NCBI GenBank assembly: GCA_020725805.1
Contig: DYEF01000114.1
Location: 1-18,769 of the forward strand
DNA from: Bdellovibrio sp.
GTDB taxonomy: Bacteria; Myxococcota; SpSt-1050
Length of the DNA stretch: 18,769 nucleotides
Direction of reading: 5' to 3'
The notes under the pieces are model-generated. The model searched no databases. It saw only the letters and a program-made list of their open reading frames with translations, and was not told where the DNA came from. The position numbers and the translations under genes were made by a program. Position 1 is the stretch's first letter. Every line of letters begins with the position of its first letter. This document shows positions 1-7,869 of the stretch, in pieces.

Positions 1-24
1 TATATGAAAATCAATGAAGCCGAA

Positions 25-72
25 AAATGTAACATTTTAATTTTGCAGAAATGTAACATTTTGACGTTGCAG
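25..72. repeat. Two tandem 24-bp repeats, possible IS end
   Basis: Two head-to-tail 24-bp units, 25-48 and 49-72, agree at 21 of 24 positions. Each unit contains a near-perfect palindrome (AAATGT-A-ACATTT type) followed by an AT-rich spacer and TTGCAG. No third unit is visible on either side. Insertion sequences of the IS21 family carry multiple short terminal repeats that bind the transposase, and this arrangement at the window edge would fit such an end lying to the left. Tandem operator sites for a gene left of the window are the alternative. No transposase is in view. Confidence 0.7.
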
Positions 73-88
73 TTACAAAGTTATTATC

Positions 89-700
89 TCATTCTTTATT
101 TTTTACCAGATACTCCCCTACTCTGCCAACCAGTTTTTCAGAGGGTTTCAAGGTCGAGTCCCCTTCCCTCCACTTTGCCGGACAGGCCTCATCCGGATGC
201 TTTGAAAGATACAGATGTGCCTTGATTTTTCTGACAAGTTCTTCCGCATTTCTGCCTACATTATCATAGGATATTTCCACACTCACAAGCCTTCCTTCCG
301 GATTAAAAACAAACGTCCCTCTCCTTGAGAGACCGGATTCCTCATCATAGACACCAAGCAATCCGGAAATTCTTCCGGTCGGGTCTGCTCCCATAGGAAA
401 TTTTACATTCTTAAGGAGTGGTTCGGAATCCTTCCATGCAAGATGGACAAATTTAGTATCTGTTGAAAAAGAAATTACTTCCACACCGAGATTCTTGAGC
501 TCCTCATATCTGTCTGCCAGATCGTTCAGTTCGGTAGGACAGACAAATGTAAAATCTGCAGGATAAAAGAAAAAGACCAGCCATCTGCCATCTCTCTGAA
601 ATTCTGTTGTTCTCTTCTCGGTAAATGCCCTTTCTACAGGGTCATATACATCAAAACTGATATCAGGTAATTTCTGACCGATTTTTAATACATCACACAT
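89..700 (-). CDS. ahpC: AhpC-type 2-Cys peroxiredoxin
   Basis: Thiol peroxidase that reduces hydrogen peroxide, organic hydroperoxides and peroxynitrite in the cytoplasm. The 203-residue protein has the peroxidatic motif FTFVCPTEL (Cys54, with Thr51), the conserved Arg near 126-127 in SRRGTFV, and the resolving-Cys motif EACPAKW (Cys173), so it is a typical 2-Cys enzyme that forms head-to-tail dimers. AhpC is usually about 187 residues; the extra length is spread over both ends. The start is supported by a strong ribosome-binding site (AGGAGG, 7 nt before ATG). No ahpF reductase is adjacent, so the electron donor (AhpF, thioredoxin or a rubredoxin-type system) cannot be told. It is transcribed alone, away from radC, and a 14-bp palindrome lies 57-70 bp upstream of the start. 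Confidence 0.95.
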   Translation of the reverse strand: MCDVLKIGQKLPDISFDVYDPVERAFTEKRTTEFQRDGRWLVFFFYPADFTFVCPTELNDLADRYEELKNLGVEVISFSTDTKFVHLAWKDSEPLLKNVKFPMGADPTGRISGLLGVYDEESGLSRRGTFVFNPEGRLVSVEISYDNVGRNAEELVRKIKAHLYLSKHPDEACPAKWREGDSTLKPSEKLVGRVGEYLVKNKE

Positions 701-757
701 ATCAGACCTCCTATAACAAATAAATCCGAAATTATTTGATTCAGGAATAATAATTAA

Positions 758-771
758 GTTTCAATTGAAAC
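758..771. promoter_or_regulatory. 14-bp perfect palindrome upstream of peroxiredoxin
   Basis: GTTTCAATTGAAAC reads the same on both strands. It lies 57-70 bp upstream of the peroxiredoxin start codon, where an operator would be expected. It does not match the PerR, Fur or OxyR consensus that I know. On the minus strand its right half supplies a TTGAAA that could serve as a -35 element, but no convincing -10 follows at 16-18 bp. A role as regulator site is inferred. Confidence 0.45.
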
Positions 772-800
772 CAAATTCCGCAAAAAATCGCCTTGTCAGG

Positions 801-894
801 TGCCGGTTATGATGTAACCCATTGTTATTATTAGTTAAAATAGAAACAAATACTTTCGGGTGCCAGGCAGGAAACATATGTTATGTAACCGGCA
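801..894. repeat. Inverted repeat pair in the ahpC-radC gap
   Basis: TGCCGGTTA at 801-809 has its exact reverse complement TAACCGGCA at 886-894, separated by 76 bp. The left arm also forms a small local hairpin, GGTTA-TGATG-TAACC (805-819), and the right arm contains GTTA-TG-TAAC (880-889). The rest of the 701-954 gap shows no open frame worth calling. It could be a regulatory region, a small RNA or a decayed repeat element. Confidence 0.4.
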
Positions 895-954
895 GAATTT
901 ACCGTTTCCCTCTTTTAAATCTGGAACGAAAATTGCAGAGATAAAGAAAATATT

Positions 955-1632
955 ATGCTTGGTGAAGTAATCATACCCGAAGAGATGCCGAGAGAAAGAC
1001 TCCTGAAATACGGAGAATCCAGTGTCAGTGATACCGAACTGCTTGCTATCATATTGCGCACCGGAAACAAAAAACACGGAAATGTCATTCATCTTGCTGC
1101 AAAACTTCTCAAAAACTTCGGAGGTCTTGACGGTCTCGACAGGGCAAGTATCTCAGAACTGACTTCAATAGGAGGAATCGGTAAGGTCAAGGCACTTGAA
1201 ATCAAAGCCGCACTTCAGCTGGGGAAAAGACTGAATACCAGAAAATTATCCGGCAGTCCGCTCAACCAGAGCTTCAAGGTTTATGAATACATAAGAGGAA
1301 GATTCATCAATGAAACCAAAGAGATATTCTGGGCAATAATTCTTAACAACAGACTTATTCCGGTAAAGGAGATATCCCTTACAATCGGGAATAGTTCCAG
1401 TTGTCCGATAGACCAGACCTATATTATCAGAGAGACCATCAAGGAAGGTTTCAATAATCTGATTATTGCTCATAATCACCCCTCTTCAGACCCCGAACCA
1501 AGTCTCGACGACATTGAATTTACCAGGCGGCTCAGCAAATCCTGCAAACTGATCGGGATAAATCTGCTCGACCATATAATAGTAGGAGGGAATACGTATT
1601 ACAGTTTTTCCGAAAAAAGAATTCTGACCTGA
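955..1632 (+). CDS. radC: RadC family JAB/MPN-domain protein
   Basis: A 225-residue protein of normal RadC length. The N-terminal part carries RERLLKYG and SDTELLAIILRTG, typical of the family, followed by a helix-hairpin-helix segment around 68-90 (LTSIGGIGKVKA). The C-terminal half is the JAMM metalloprotease-like fold: Glu139, then His173-Asn-His175 with the downstream Ser183 and Asp186, so the zinc-site residues are intact. RadC was named for DNA repair, but the radC102 phenotype was traced to recG and its biochemical role remains unsettled. There is no good ribosome-binding site before the ATG; the N-terminus nevertheless aligns with the family, and Met11 would cut into the conserved start. 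The stop codon directly abuts the stop codon of the convergent HU/IHF gene. Confidence 0.95.
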   Translation: MLGEVIIPEEMPRERLLKYGESSVSDTELLAIILRTGNKKHGNVIHLAAKLLKNFGGLDGLDRASISELTSIGGIGKVKALEIKAALQLGKRLNTRKLSGSPLNQSFKVYEYIRGRFINETKEIFWAIILNNRLIPVKEISLTIGNSSSCPIDQTYIIRETIKEGFNNLIIAHNHPSSDPEPSLDDIEFTRRLSKSCKLIGINLLDHIIVGGNTYYSFSEKRILT

Positions 1633-1911
1633 TTATTTCTTATCTACAAGATTTTTGAGTTCTCTGCCCGCCCTGAATACCGGAAGTTTTTTGGGAGCTA
1701 CAAGAATCTTCTCCCCTGAGTTCGGATTTCTGCCCATATATGATTTGTATGATTTTGTAAAAAATGAACCAAACCCTCTAAGTTCCACACGTCTGCCCGA
1801 CTGTAATGTCTTAACAATGAAGTCAAAAAATGATTCTACAATCAGTTCTGCCTTTCTGTAAGGAATATTATTTTTTTCACTTATCAGCGCAATCAAATCT
1901 GATTTATTCAT
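1633..1911 (-). CDS. HU/IHF-family nucleoid DNA-binding protein
   Basis: A 92-residue histone-like protein that bends DNA as a homo- or heterodimer. Visible family marks are the N-terminal helical part (MNKSDLIALISEKN), RGFGSF in the core and GRNP in the DNA-intercalating arm, whose proline is present. The sequence VELRGFGSF followed by GRNPNSGEKI is closer to IHF-beta than to classical HU, but the subfamily is not certain. The frame is open back to 1986, but I chose the ATG at 1911-1909: it has GAGGTGA five nucleotides upstream, gives the standard family N-terminus, and lies just behind a good promoter whose -35 and -10 fall inside the longer reading frame. The gene is monocistronic and convergent with radC. 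Confidence 0.95.
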   Translation of the reverse strand: MNKSDLIALISEKNNIPYRKAELIVESFFDFIVKTLQSGRRVELRGFGSFFTKSYKSYMGRNPNSGEKILVAPKKLPVFRAGRELKNLVDKK

Positions 1912-1933
1912 TTTTGTCACCTCATAGACTTCA

Positions 1934-1962
1934 ATAATGTAAATAAAATATGTTATTGTCAA
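1934..1962 (-). promoter_or_regulatory. Sigma-70-like promoter of the HU/IHF gene
   Basis: On the minus strand TTGACA (1962-1957) and CATTAT (1939-1934) are separated by 17 bp. Transcription would start near 1927, giving a leader of about 16 nt that contains just the ribosome-binding site. The perfect -35 and ideal spacing make this a convincing promoter. Confidence 0.7.
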
Positions 1963-2052
1963 GATAAAACTCGTTATGCAAAACATTTGATTTCCATTAC
2001 TGGCCGAGATGAACTATATTATCCACCAAACCGTTAGTCAGACTCATAAAAG

Positions 2053-2081
2053 TTGACAACAGGCAAATTTGCATCTATTTA
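2053..2081 (+). promoter_or_regulatory. Sigma-70-like promoter of the tRNA-Arg/tig run
   Basis: TTGACA at 2053-2058 and TATTTA at 2076-2081 are separated by 17 bp, placing the start near 2088, nine bases before the tRNA. The spacer contains a perfect 10-bp palindrome, GCAAATTTGC (2063-2072), which could be a repressor site or chance. With no terminator visible after the tRNAs, this may also drive tig and the genes behind it. Confidence 0.65.
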
Positions 2082-2096
2082 TTCAGATTCGCTGTT

Positions 2097-2170
2097 GCGC
2101 CCGTAGCTCAACTGGATAGAGCGTCGGACTTCGAATCCGAAGGCCGCCCGTTCGAGTCGGGCCGGGCGCG
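2097..2170 (+). tRNA. tRNA-Arg (anticodon TCG)
   Basis: A complete 74-nt cloverleaf: acceptor GCGCCCG (2097-2103) pairs perfectly with CGGGCGC (2163-2169), discriminator G2170. The D stem is GCTC/GAGC, the anticodon stem TCGGA/TCCGA encloses CTTCGAA with anticodon TCG at 2131-2133, and the T stem GCCCG/CGGGC encloses TTCGAGT. CCA is not encoded, so it must be added by the nucleotidyltransferase. It reads CGN arginine codons, chiefly CGA, which are uncommon in these genes compared with AGA/AGG. Confidence 0.97.
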
Positions 2171-2186
2171 TAAATAATGAGGTTCT

Positions 2187-2266
2187 GCGAGAGTGGCGGA
2201 ACTGGCAGACGCACCAGACTTAGGATCTGGCGGGAAACCGTGGGGGTTCAATTCCCCCCTCTCGCA
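2187..2266 (+). tRNA. tRNA-Leu (anticodon TAG)
   Basis: Acceptor GCGAGAG (2187-2193) pairs with CTCTCGC (2259-2265), discriminator A2266. Anticodon stem CCAGA/TCTGG encloses CTTAGGA with anticodon TAG at 2221-2223. A long variable arm (CGGGAAACCGT) and the T arm GGGGG-TTCAATT-CCCCC follow, as expected for a class II leucine tRNA. CCA is not encoded. It lies 16 bp behind tRNA-Arg and 29 bp before tig, with no terminator between, suggesting processing from a common transcript. Confidence 0.96.
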
Positions 2267-2295
2267 TTTAACGAGGGCTTTAAAAAGGAGTTTAT

Positions 2296-3528
2296 ATGAA
2301 GGTTAAGACGAAGGAAGTAAAGGTTGAGGAAATCAGTCAGATCGAGAGAAAAATAATCGCAGAAATCGACCCCGGATATTTCAGGGACGAACTCGAAAAG
2401 ACTTTCAGGGATGTAATCAAAAATGTAGCCATCAAGGGATTCAGACCCGGGAAAGCACCACGCCCTATCGTTGAAAAACTATACGGGGAAGCGATCAGGG
2501 AAGAGGTACTCCACAGGATAGAAAAGGATTTTATTTCCGAATATATGGAAGAAAACAATCTTGAGGTTGTATCTCCTATAAAACCGAGCCATACACACGA
2601 CGAAAAGAATCTGAGATTCGAATATCAGTTCGAGGTCAAGCCTCTTATCGCACCTTCAAATTACAGAGGAATAGAGGTCAAAGGCAAACAGGTAAATATT
2701 ACCGACGAGGAGATAGATGCGGTCCTGAATGATATTGTCGAGAGATACTCAAATCTTGTACCCAAGGAAGGTGATACCGTCAGTGAGGGAGATTTCATAA
2801 AAATTACAATCACTGCACATAAAGACCAGAAGATGGTCAATAAGCCTCTCTATGTGGAACTCAACGAAAAGAAAACAAAAAAGTTTATTATCGACGCTGT
2901 CGCAGGCAAAAAACTAAATGAGGAGATTGAAGTGAATGTGGCAGAAGGCTCGGAAGAGAAGATGAAGATCAGAATCGATGAAATCAAGAAAGTGGACAGA
3001 CCCGAACTAAACGATGAATTTGTCAAAAAATATCTTCAGATGGAATCACTTGATGCCCTGAAAAAGGATATCGCAGAAAAGGTAAAGGAAAGGAAGGAAA
3101 ATGAAGAGAAGGCAGCAAGATTCGAAAGTATAATAAAGGAGATTATCACAAGAAATCCGTTCCCGGTACCCCCCTCTATGGTTGAAAGGGCGGTCGAAAA
3201 ATACGTACATGACCTCGAACATTCATCCAAAAGGGAATTTTCAAGTGAAGAACACGATGCAATTGCAAATTCCGCACGGGACAATATGACATACGAGATT
3301 CAGAAATACCTGATTATGGAGGCAATAGGGAAACTCGAAGGTATAGATATAAGTGACGATGATATGGAGGCACATTTCAAGAAGATTGCAGACGAATCAG
3401 GTGAGAATGTAATTAAGATCAAGGCATATTATGAAAAGAATAATCTACTTGAAGGACTGAGAGAGGACCTGAGATTCAATAAGATTCGTGATTTTCTTAT
3501 CAACGAAGCCAAAGTTACAATCGAATAG
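2296..3528 (+). CDS. tig: Trigger factor chaperone with diverged PPIase domain
   Basis: Ribosome-bound chaperone that meets nascent chains at the exit tunnel. The 410-residue protein shows the N-terminal ribosome-binding domain with the signature GFRPGKAP (48-55), the middle FKBP-like domain at about 150-240, and the helical C-terminal chaperone arms, including a PELNDEF segment and a conserved [11 protein letters not shown] stretch. The middle domain has lost the usual FKBP marks (the F-x-GG segment and the G-x-F-I-P-G-F-E loop), so prolyl isomerase activity is doubtful, while the chaperone role should remain. A strong ribosome-binding site (AAGGAG) precedes the ATG. It is the first protein gene of the tig-clpP-clpX-lon run; clpP starts 14 bp after its stop. 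Confidence 0.95.
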   Translation: MKVKTKEVKVEEISQIERKIIAEIDPGYFRDELEKTFRDVIKNVAIKGFRPGKAPRPIVEKLYGEAIREEVLHRIEKDFISEYMEENNLEVVSPIKPSHTHDEKNLRFEYQFEVKPLIAPSNYRGIEVKGKQVNITDEEIDAVLNDIVERYSNLVPKEGDTVSEGDFIKITITAHKDQKMVNKPLYVELNEKKTKKFIIDAVAGKKLNEEIEVNVAEGSEEKMKIRIDEIKKVDRPELNDEFVKKYLQMESLDALKKDIAEKVKERKENEEKAARFESIIKEIITRNPFPVPPSMVERAVEKYVHDLEHSSKREFSSEEHDAIANSARDNMTYEIQKYLIMEAIGKLEGIDISDDDMEAHFKKIADESGENVIKIKAYYEKNNLLEGLREDLRFNKIRDFLINEAKVTIE

Positions 3529-3542
3529 CAGAGGGAGGCAAG

Positions 3543-4139
3543 ATGAGTTCACTTATTCCGTTTGTGATCGAACAGACAAGCAAGGGAGAAAGGTCCTTTG
3601 ATATATTCTCCCGCCTTCTTAAGGACAGGGTAATATTTTTGGGCGGTCCCATTGATGACGATATGGCAAATGTCATCATAGCCCAGATACTCTTTCTGGA
3701 ATCCGAAGACCCTGACAAGGATATCTATCTTTACATAAACAGCCCCGGAGGCTCCGTAACAGCCGGTCTTGCTATATATGATACAATGCAGTACGTAAAA
3801 CCAGATATCAGTACTATCTGCATAGGACAGGCAGCGAGTATGGCTGCGGTTCTTCTGTGCGCCGGGACAAAGGGTAAGAGACTCTCACTCCCGAACAGCA
3901 GAATCCTTATCCATCAGCCTATGGGAGGCGTACAGGGACAGGCTACTGATATCGAAATCCATGCCCGCGAGATAATCAAAATCAGAAATGTCCTGAACCA
4001 TATTATATCGAAACATACCGGTATGGATATTGCAAGGGTTGAAAAAGACACCGAACGTGATTATTTTATGAATGCAGAGGATGCTTTATCATACAGAATC
4101 ATAGACAGCATCTATACCACAAGAAAGGCATCCAAATAA
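3543..4139 (+). CDS. clpP: ATP-dependent Clp protease proteolytic subunit
   Basis: Serine peptidase that forms a double heptameric barrel and degrades proteins unfolded by ClpX or ClpA/C. The 198-residue sequence has the intact catalytic triad: Ser99 in GQAASMAA, His124 in ILIHQPMGG and Asp173 in TERDYFM. The glycine-rich strand SPGGSVTAG (67-75) that forms the oxyanion region is present. It starts with a short N-terminal region ([11 protein letters not shown]) typical of ClpP, including the usual little propeptide. A ribosome-binding site (GAGGGAGG) lies just upstream, and clpX follows after 12 bp. Confidence 0.98.
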   Translation: MSSLIPFVIEQTSKGERSFDIFSRLLKDRVIFLGGPIDDDMANVIIAQILFLESEDPDKDIYLYINSPGGSVTAGLAIYDTMQYVKPDISTICIGQAASMAAVLLCAGTKGKRLSLPNSRILIHQPMGGVQGQATDIEIHAREIIKIRNVLNHIISKHTGMDIARVEKDTERDYFMNAEDALSYRIIDSIYTTRKASK

Positions 4140-4151
4140 TGAGGTTGTCAG

Positions 4152-5408
4152 GTGGCAGACAGAAAGAATAACAGACTTGAATACTGCTCGTTCTGCGGCA
4201 GAAGTGACAGAGAGGTAAAGAAACTCATTGCAGGACCGGGTGTGAGTATATGCAATGAATGTGTCGCCCAGTGTGAAACAATAATCGATGACTATGACCC
4301 ATACTCTGCCCTTGAGGAAGGGACATTCGATGTCCCGACACCCGGCGAGATTAAATCTATACTCGATGAATATATAATCGGTCAGGAGAGGGCAAAAAAG
4401 ATTCTTTCGGTCGCTGTTCACAATCATTACAGAAGGATAAGTCAGGCAGAAAACGAGAAAGACACTGAAGTGGAGTTTCAGAAGAGCAATATCCTACTCG
4501 TTGGTCCGACCGGCTGCGGCAAGACACTCCTTGCAGAGACACTGGCCCGTATCCTTAAAGTACCTTTTGCAATTGCTGACGCCACGACACTTACAGAGGC
4601 CGGTTATGTCGGGGATGACGTTGAAAATATCATTCACGCCCTGCTCCTTAAGGCCAATGACGATATCGAAAAGGCTCAGAAGGGAATTGTCTATATAGAC
4701 GAAATCGACAAGATTGCAAAAAAATCCGAATCACCATCAATAACAAGGGATGTATCCGGAGAAGGTGTTCAGCAGGCACTGCTGAGAATGCTCGAAGGCA
4801 CAATCACGAATGTCCCTCCAAAGGGGGGAAGAAAACACCCTCAGCACGACTATATTCCCGTTGATACCACCAATATCCTTTTTATCTGCGGAGGGGCATT
4901 TGCCGGTATTGAAAATATAATTTCAAGGAGGCTTACTAGCAGTGCTGCCGGGTTCGGAGCCAGAGTAATCTCCCGCAAAAGTACAAGACTCGGTGAAATT
5001 CTCAGGCATATTACAACAGAAGACCTGCTGAAATTCGGTCTCATTCCTGAACTTGTAGGAAGACTTCCTGTGATTGCCACCGTGGATGATCTGGATGAAA
5101 ATGCGCTCGTTGAGGTTCTCACCAGACCAAAAGATGCCATTATCAGGCAGTATTCGAAACTTTTCGAGGCAGAAAAGATATCACTCAGATTCACGGAGAA
5201 GGCACTCAAGGAAATCGCAAGAATAGCCATCAGCAAAAAGACCGGTGCCAGAGGACTGAGGGCAATTATCGAAAAAGCGCTTCTCGAGACAATGTTCTGT
5301 CTGCCTTCAATAAAGGGAATCAATACAATAACCATAGACGAAGAAATTATAAAAAACGGTGGTTATCCGATAGAAATTTTAAGCAGGAGAGATGCAAAAA
5401 GTGTCTGA
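4152..5408 (+). CDS. clpX: ClpX ATP-dependent unfoldase
   Basis: AAA+ hexamer that recognises tagged substrates and feeds them to ClpP. The 418-residue protein has the N-terminal zinc-binding domain (Cys12, Cys15, Cys34, Cys37), Walker A GPTGCGKT (118-125), pore loop GYVG (151-154), Walker B VYIDEID (180-186), the RKH loop (227-229), the arginine finger in GLIPELVGR (Arg304) and a sensor-2 GARGLR. The loop that docks on ClpP reads Ala-Gly-Phe (266-268) instead of the usual Ile/Leu/Val-Gly-Phe. The start codon is GTG, with GAGGT ahead of it, directly following clpP. Its 3' end overlaps the lon start by 17 nt, implying coupled translation. Confidence 0.97.
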   Translation: MADRKNNRLEYCSFCGRSDREVKKLIAGPGVSICNECVAQCETIIDDYDPYSALEEGTFDVPTPGEIKSILDEYIIGQERAKKILSVAVHNHYRRISQAENEKDTEVEFQKSNILLVGPTGCGKTLLAETLARILKVPFAIADATTLTEAGYVGDDVENIIHALLLKANDDIEKAQKGIVYIDEIDKIAKKSESPSITRDVSGEGVQQALLRMLEGTITNVPPKGGRKHPQHDYIPVDTTNILFICGGAFAGIENIISRRLTSSAAGFGARVISRKSTRLGEILRHITTEDLLKFGLIPELVGRLPVIATVDDLDENALVEVLTRPKDAIIRQYSKLFEAEKISLRFTEKALKEIARIAISKKTGARGLRAIIEKALLETMFCLPSIKGINTITIDEEIIKNGGYPIEILSRRDAKSV

Positions 5409-7869
5409 AAAAATATTAAAAAACAATAAAAATGTCCCTTTTATCCCTCTGAGGGATCTGGTAATTTTCCCGTACACCACGGTCTCGATACTCGTGGGCA
5501 GGAGATTATCTGTCGAATCCCTTGAGGCAAGCCGCACATCGGCAACCGACAAAAACAAGATAATCCTCACCCTTCAGAAAAATCCCGAGGAACACGAACC
5601 TACAATCGAGACTATATATACCACAGGAGTCATAGGCAACATACTGAATGTTTCAAAAACACCTGAACAGACGAATAAGATTGTAGTGGAAGTACTGAAA
5701 AGGTGCAGAATTATCAATCTGAAACAGGACTCCTACTGGTCAGCCGACATAGAGGAAATCAGGTCTGCAGAGAATATTATTGGTGAAAAGGAAAAGGCCC
5801 TTTTTGACCTCATCTACAAGTCATATACGGAATACAACTCACTTCTTGACAAGCCAAAATCCGAAATGTTTACCTACAGTATGTTCGAGTCGGACCCCGA
5901 ACGGGTATTATACCTTCTGGCTCATTCACTGAACATAAAGAGTCTTTCGCAGAGACAGTTTCTGATCGATGAAATATCTCTGGAGAAGAGACTCGAAAAA
6001 TTATACGAAATCATCGAAGCCGAGATCGATATCATCAATATCGAGAAGAAGATCAGACAGCAGGTCAAAAAACAGATCGAAAAGAATCAGAGGGAATACT
6101 ATCTCAGGGAGCAGATTGATGTAATAAACAAGGAACTCGGCGTTCAGGACGACTTCAAGGCAGAGATTCAGGAACTCGAACAGATAATCAAGAACAAGTC
6201 TTTTACAGAAGAGGCAAGGGAGAGGGCCGAAAAGGAACTCGCAAAACTCAGGATGATGCCGCCTTCTTCTGCAGAAGCAACAGTCGTAAGAAACTATCTC
6301 GACCTGATTATATCACTGCCTTTTACGGAATTGTCCGAAGAGAAAAAGGATATTAAGGAGGCAAAGAGGATTCTGGATGAAGACCACTACGGACTGGACA
6401 TCGTTAAGGAGAAGATTCTCGACTATCTCGCTGTAAGACAACTAAGTGAAAACCCCAAGATGCCTATACTCTGTCTGGTAGGACCTCCGGGTGTAGGAAA
6501 GACTTCGCTTGGTAAATCTATCGCAAGGGCTACAGGAAGGTATTTCATCAGGATATCCCTCGGCGGTGTCAGGGACGAGGCGGAAATAAGAGGTCACCGC
6601 AGAACATATATAGGAGCACTCCCCGGTAAAATAATCTCTGCAATGAAAAAGGCAAAGACGATTAATCCTGTCTTTATGATAGACGAAATTGACAAACTGG
6701 CACAGGACTACAAGGGCGACCCGGCTGCGGCCCTCCTCGAGGTACTTGACCCCGAACAGAATAATACATTCCACGACCACTATCTGGATTTCGGTTATGA
6801 CCTTTCCAAGATACTCTTTATCACCACAGCCAACAATATGGAAACAATCCCCCTACCTCTTCTGGACAGAATGGAGGTAGTAAGGATACCCGGATATACC
6901 GATTACGAGAAACTCCACATTGCAAAGCAGTTCTTAATACCGAGGCAGAAAAAATTCAACGGTCTTGAGGCTTACAACATAAATATTCCTGACGAGACCA
7001 TATACAGTGTAATTCACCAGTATACCAGAGAGGCCGGAGTGAGAAACCTCGAACGTGAAATCGGTAACATTATGCATAAGCTTGCCCGCCAGATTGTTGA
7101 GACCGGTTCAGAAAAGGCCAGAGAGGAGAAATTTGATATTCTTCCGGAGAACCTCAAGAGTTATCTGGGTGTACCGAGGTATATCAAGGAGGAGAGACCT
7201 CCGGTTCTGCCGGTGGGTGTTGCCACAGGACTTGCGTGGACTAGTGCAGGAGGAGATATTCTCGCAATAGAGGTAATTTCGTACCCCGGCAAAGGGAATA
7301 TTACAATAACAGGCCAGCTTGGAGACGTAATGAAGGAATCCGCACAGGCAGCATTCAGTTATATAAAATCAATTGCAGAACACTTTGGTATCAGCATAGC
7401 TGATATCAACAACAGGGATTACCATATACACATTCCTGAAGGAGCCACGCCAAAAGACGGACCATCCGCAGGCATAACGATTGCCTGTGCCCTACTCTCC
7501 AATGTTCTGGGTATTCCTATCAGAAGTGATACCGCCCTTACAGGAGAAATTACACTCAGCGGACGGATTCTCCCGATAGGAGGATTGAAGGAAAAGGCGC
7601 TTGCGGCCTACAGAAACAATATCTTCAGAATAATCATACCGCTCAAAAACAGGAAAGATATCGAGGAAATCCCTGAAGAGATAAGAAAATCAATCAAATT
7701 TATACCAATCACAGGTATGGAAGAGGTAATTCTGGAGGCTTTCGACAGAAAATCAATAATTGATATAACTTCCAAAAACTCCGGAGACTTTTTTACCCTT
7801 AAAGATGTCGAGGCAACCCTCAGCAGGGAGAAGACACAGGAAGGCAAATGGGAGAACATATCCTCATAG
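5392..7869 (+). CDS. lon: Lon ATP-dependent protease
   Basis: Cytoplasmic AAA+ serine protease that removes misfolded and regulatory proteins. The 825-residue chain has the N-terminal substrate domain (about 14-210), a coiled-coil region, Walker A GPPGVGKT (364-371), Walker B FMIDEID (428-434) and the protease domain with the Ser-Lys dyad: Ser692 in KDGPSAG and Lys735 in [10 protein letters not shown]. It extends roughly 40 residues past the usual end of the protease domain. The ATG lies inside the end of clpX with AGGAG only 2-4 nt before it; a GTG nine bases further on (5401) has more normal spacing and is an alternative start. Its end overlaps the next gene by 22 nt. Confidence 0.97.
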   Translation: MQKVSEKILKNNKNVPFIPLRDLVIFPYTTVSILVGRRLSVESLEASRTSATDKNKIILTLQKNPEEHEPTIETIYTTGVIGNILNVSKTPEQTNKIVVEVLKRCRIINLKQDSYWSADIEEIRSAENIIGEKEKALFDLIYKSYTEYNSLLDKPKSEMFTYSMFESDPERVLYLLAHSLNIKSLSQRQFLIDEISLEKRLEKLYEIIEAEIDIINIEKKIRQQVKKQIEKNQREYYLREQIDVINKELGVQDDFKAEIQELEQIIKNKSFTEEARERAEKELAKLRMMPPSSAEATVVRNYLDLIISLPFTELSEEKKDIKEAKRILDEDHYGLDIVKEKILDYLAVRQLSENPKMPILCLVGPPGVGKTSLGKSIARATGRYFIRISLGGVRDEAEIRGHRRTYIGALPGKIISAMKKAKTINPVFMIDEIDKLAQDYKGDPAAALLEVLDPEQNNTFHDHYLDFGYDLSKILFITTANNMETIPLPLLDRMEVVRIPGYTDYEKLHIAKQFLIPRQKKFNGLEAYNINIPDETIYSVIHQYTREAGVRNLEREIGNIMHKLARQIVETGSEKAREEKFDILPENLKSYLGVPRYIKEERPPVLPVGVATGLAWTSAGGDILAIEVISYPGKGNITITGQLGDVMKESAQAAFSYIKSIAEHFGISIADINNRDYHIHIPEGATPKDGPSAGITIACALLSNVLGIPIRSDTALTGEITLSGRILPIGGLKEKALAAYRNNIFRIIIPLKNRKDIEEIPEEIRKSIKFIPITGMEEVILEAFDRKSIIDITSKNSGDFFTLKDVEATLSREKTQEGKWENISS

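Noticed and set aside
24-62. Edge palindromes as a terminator of the peroxiredoxin gene or the start of a CRISPR array
   Set aside because: The palindromes have a one-base centre and cannot form a good hairpin, and the two units are directly adjacent without unique spacers.
4-225. Plus-strand open frame of 73 codons with an 8-residue repeat
   Set aside because: It runs antisense over the 3' end of the peroxiredoxin gene; the peptide repeat merely reflects the 24-bp DNA repeat, and there is no ribosome-binding site.
1912-1986. 25-codon upstream extension of the HU/IHF gene
   Set aside because: The family N-terminus begins at the ATG at 1911, which has a good ribosome-binding site, and the promoter -35 and -10 lie inside the extension.
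4850-5335. Minus-strand open frame of 161 codons
   Set aside because: It is antisense to clpX, a fully conserved gene; its Ser/Leu-rich composition is typical of a shadow frame.
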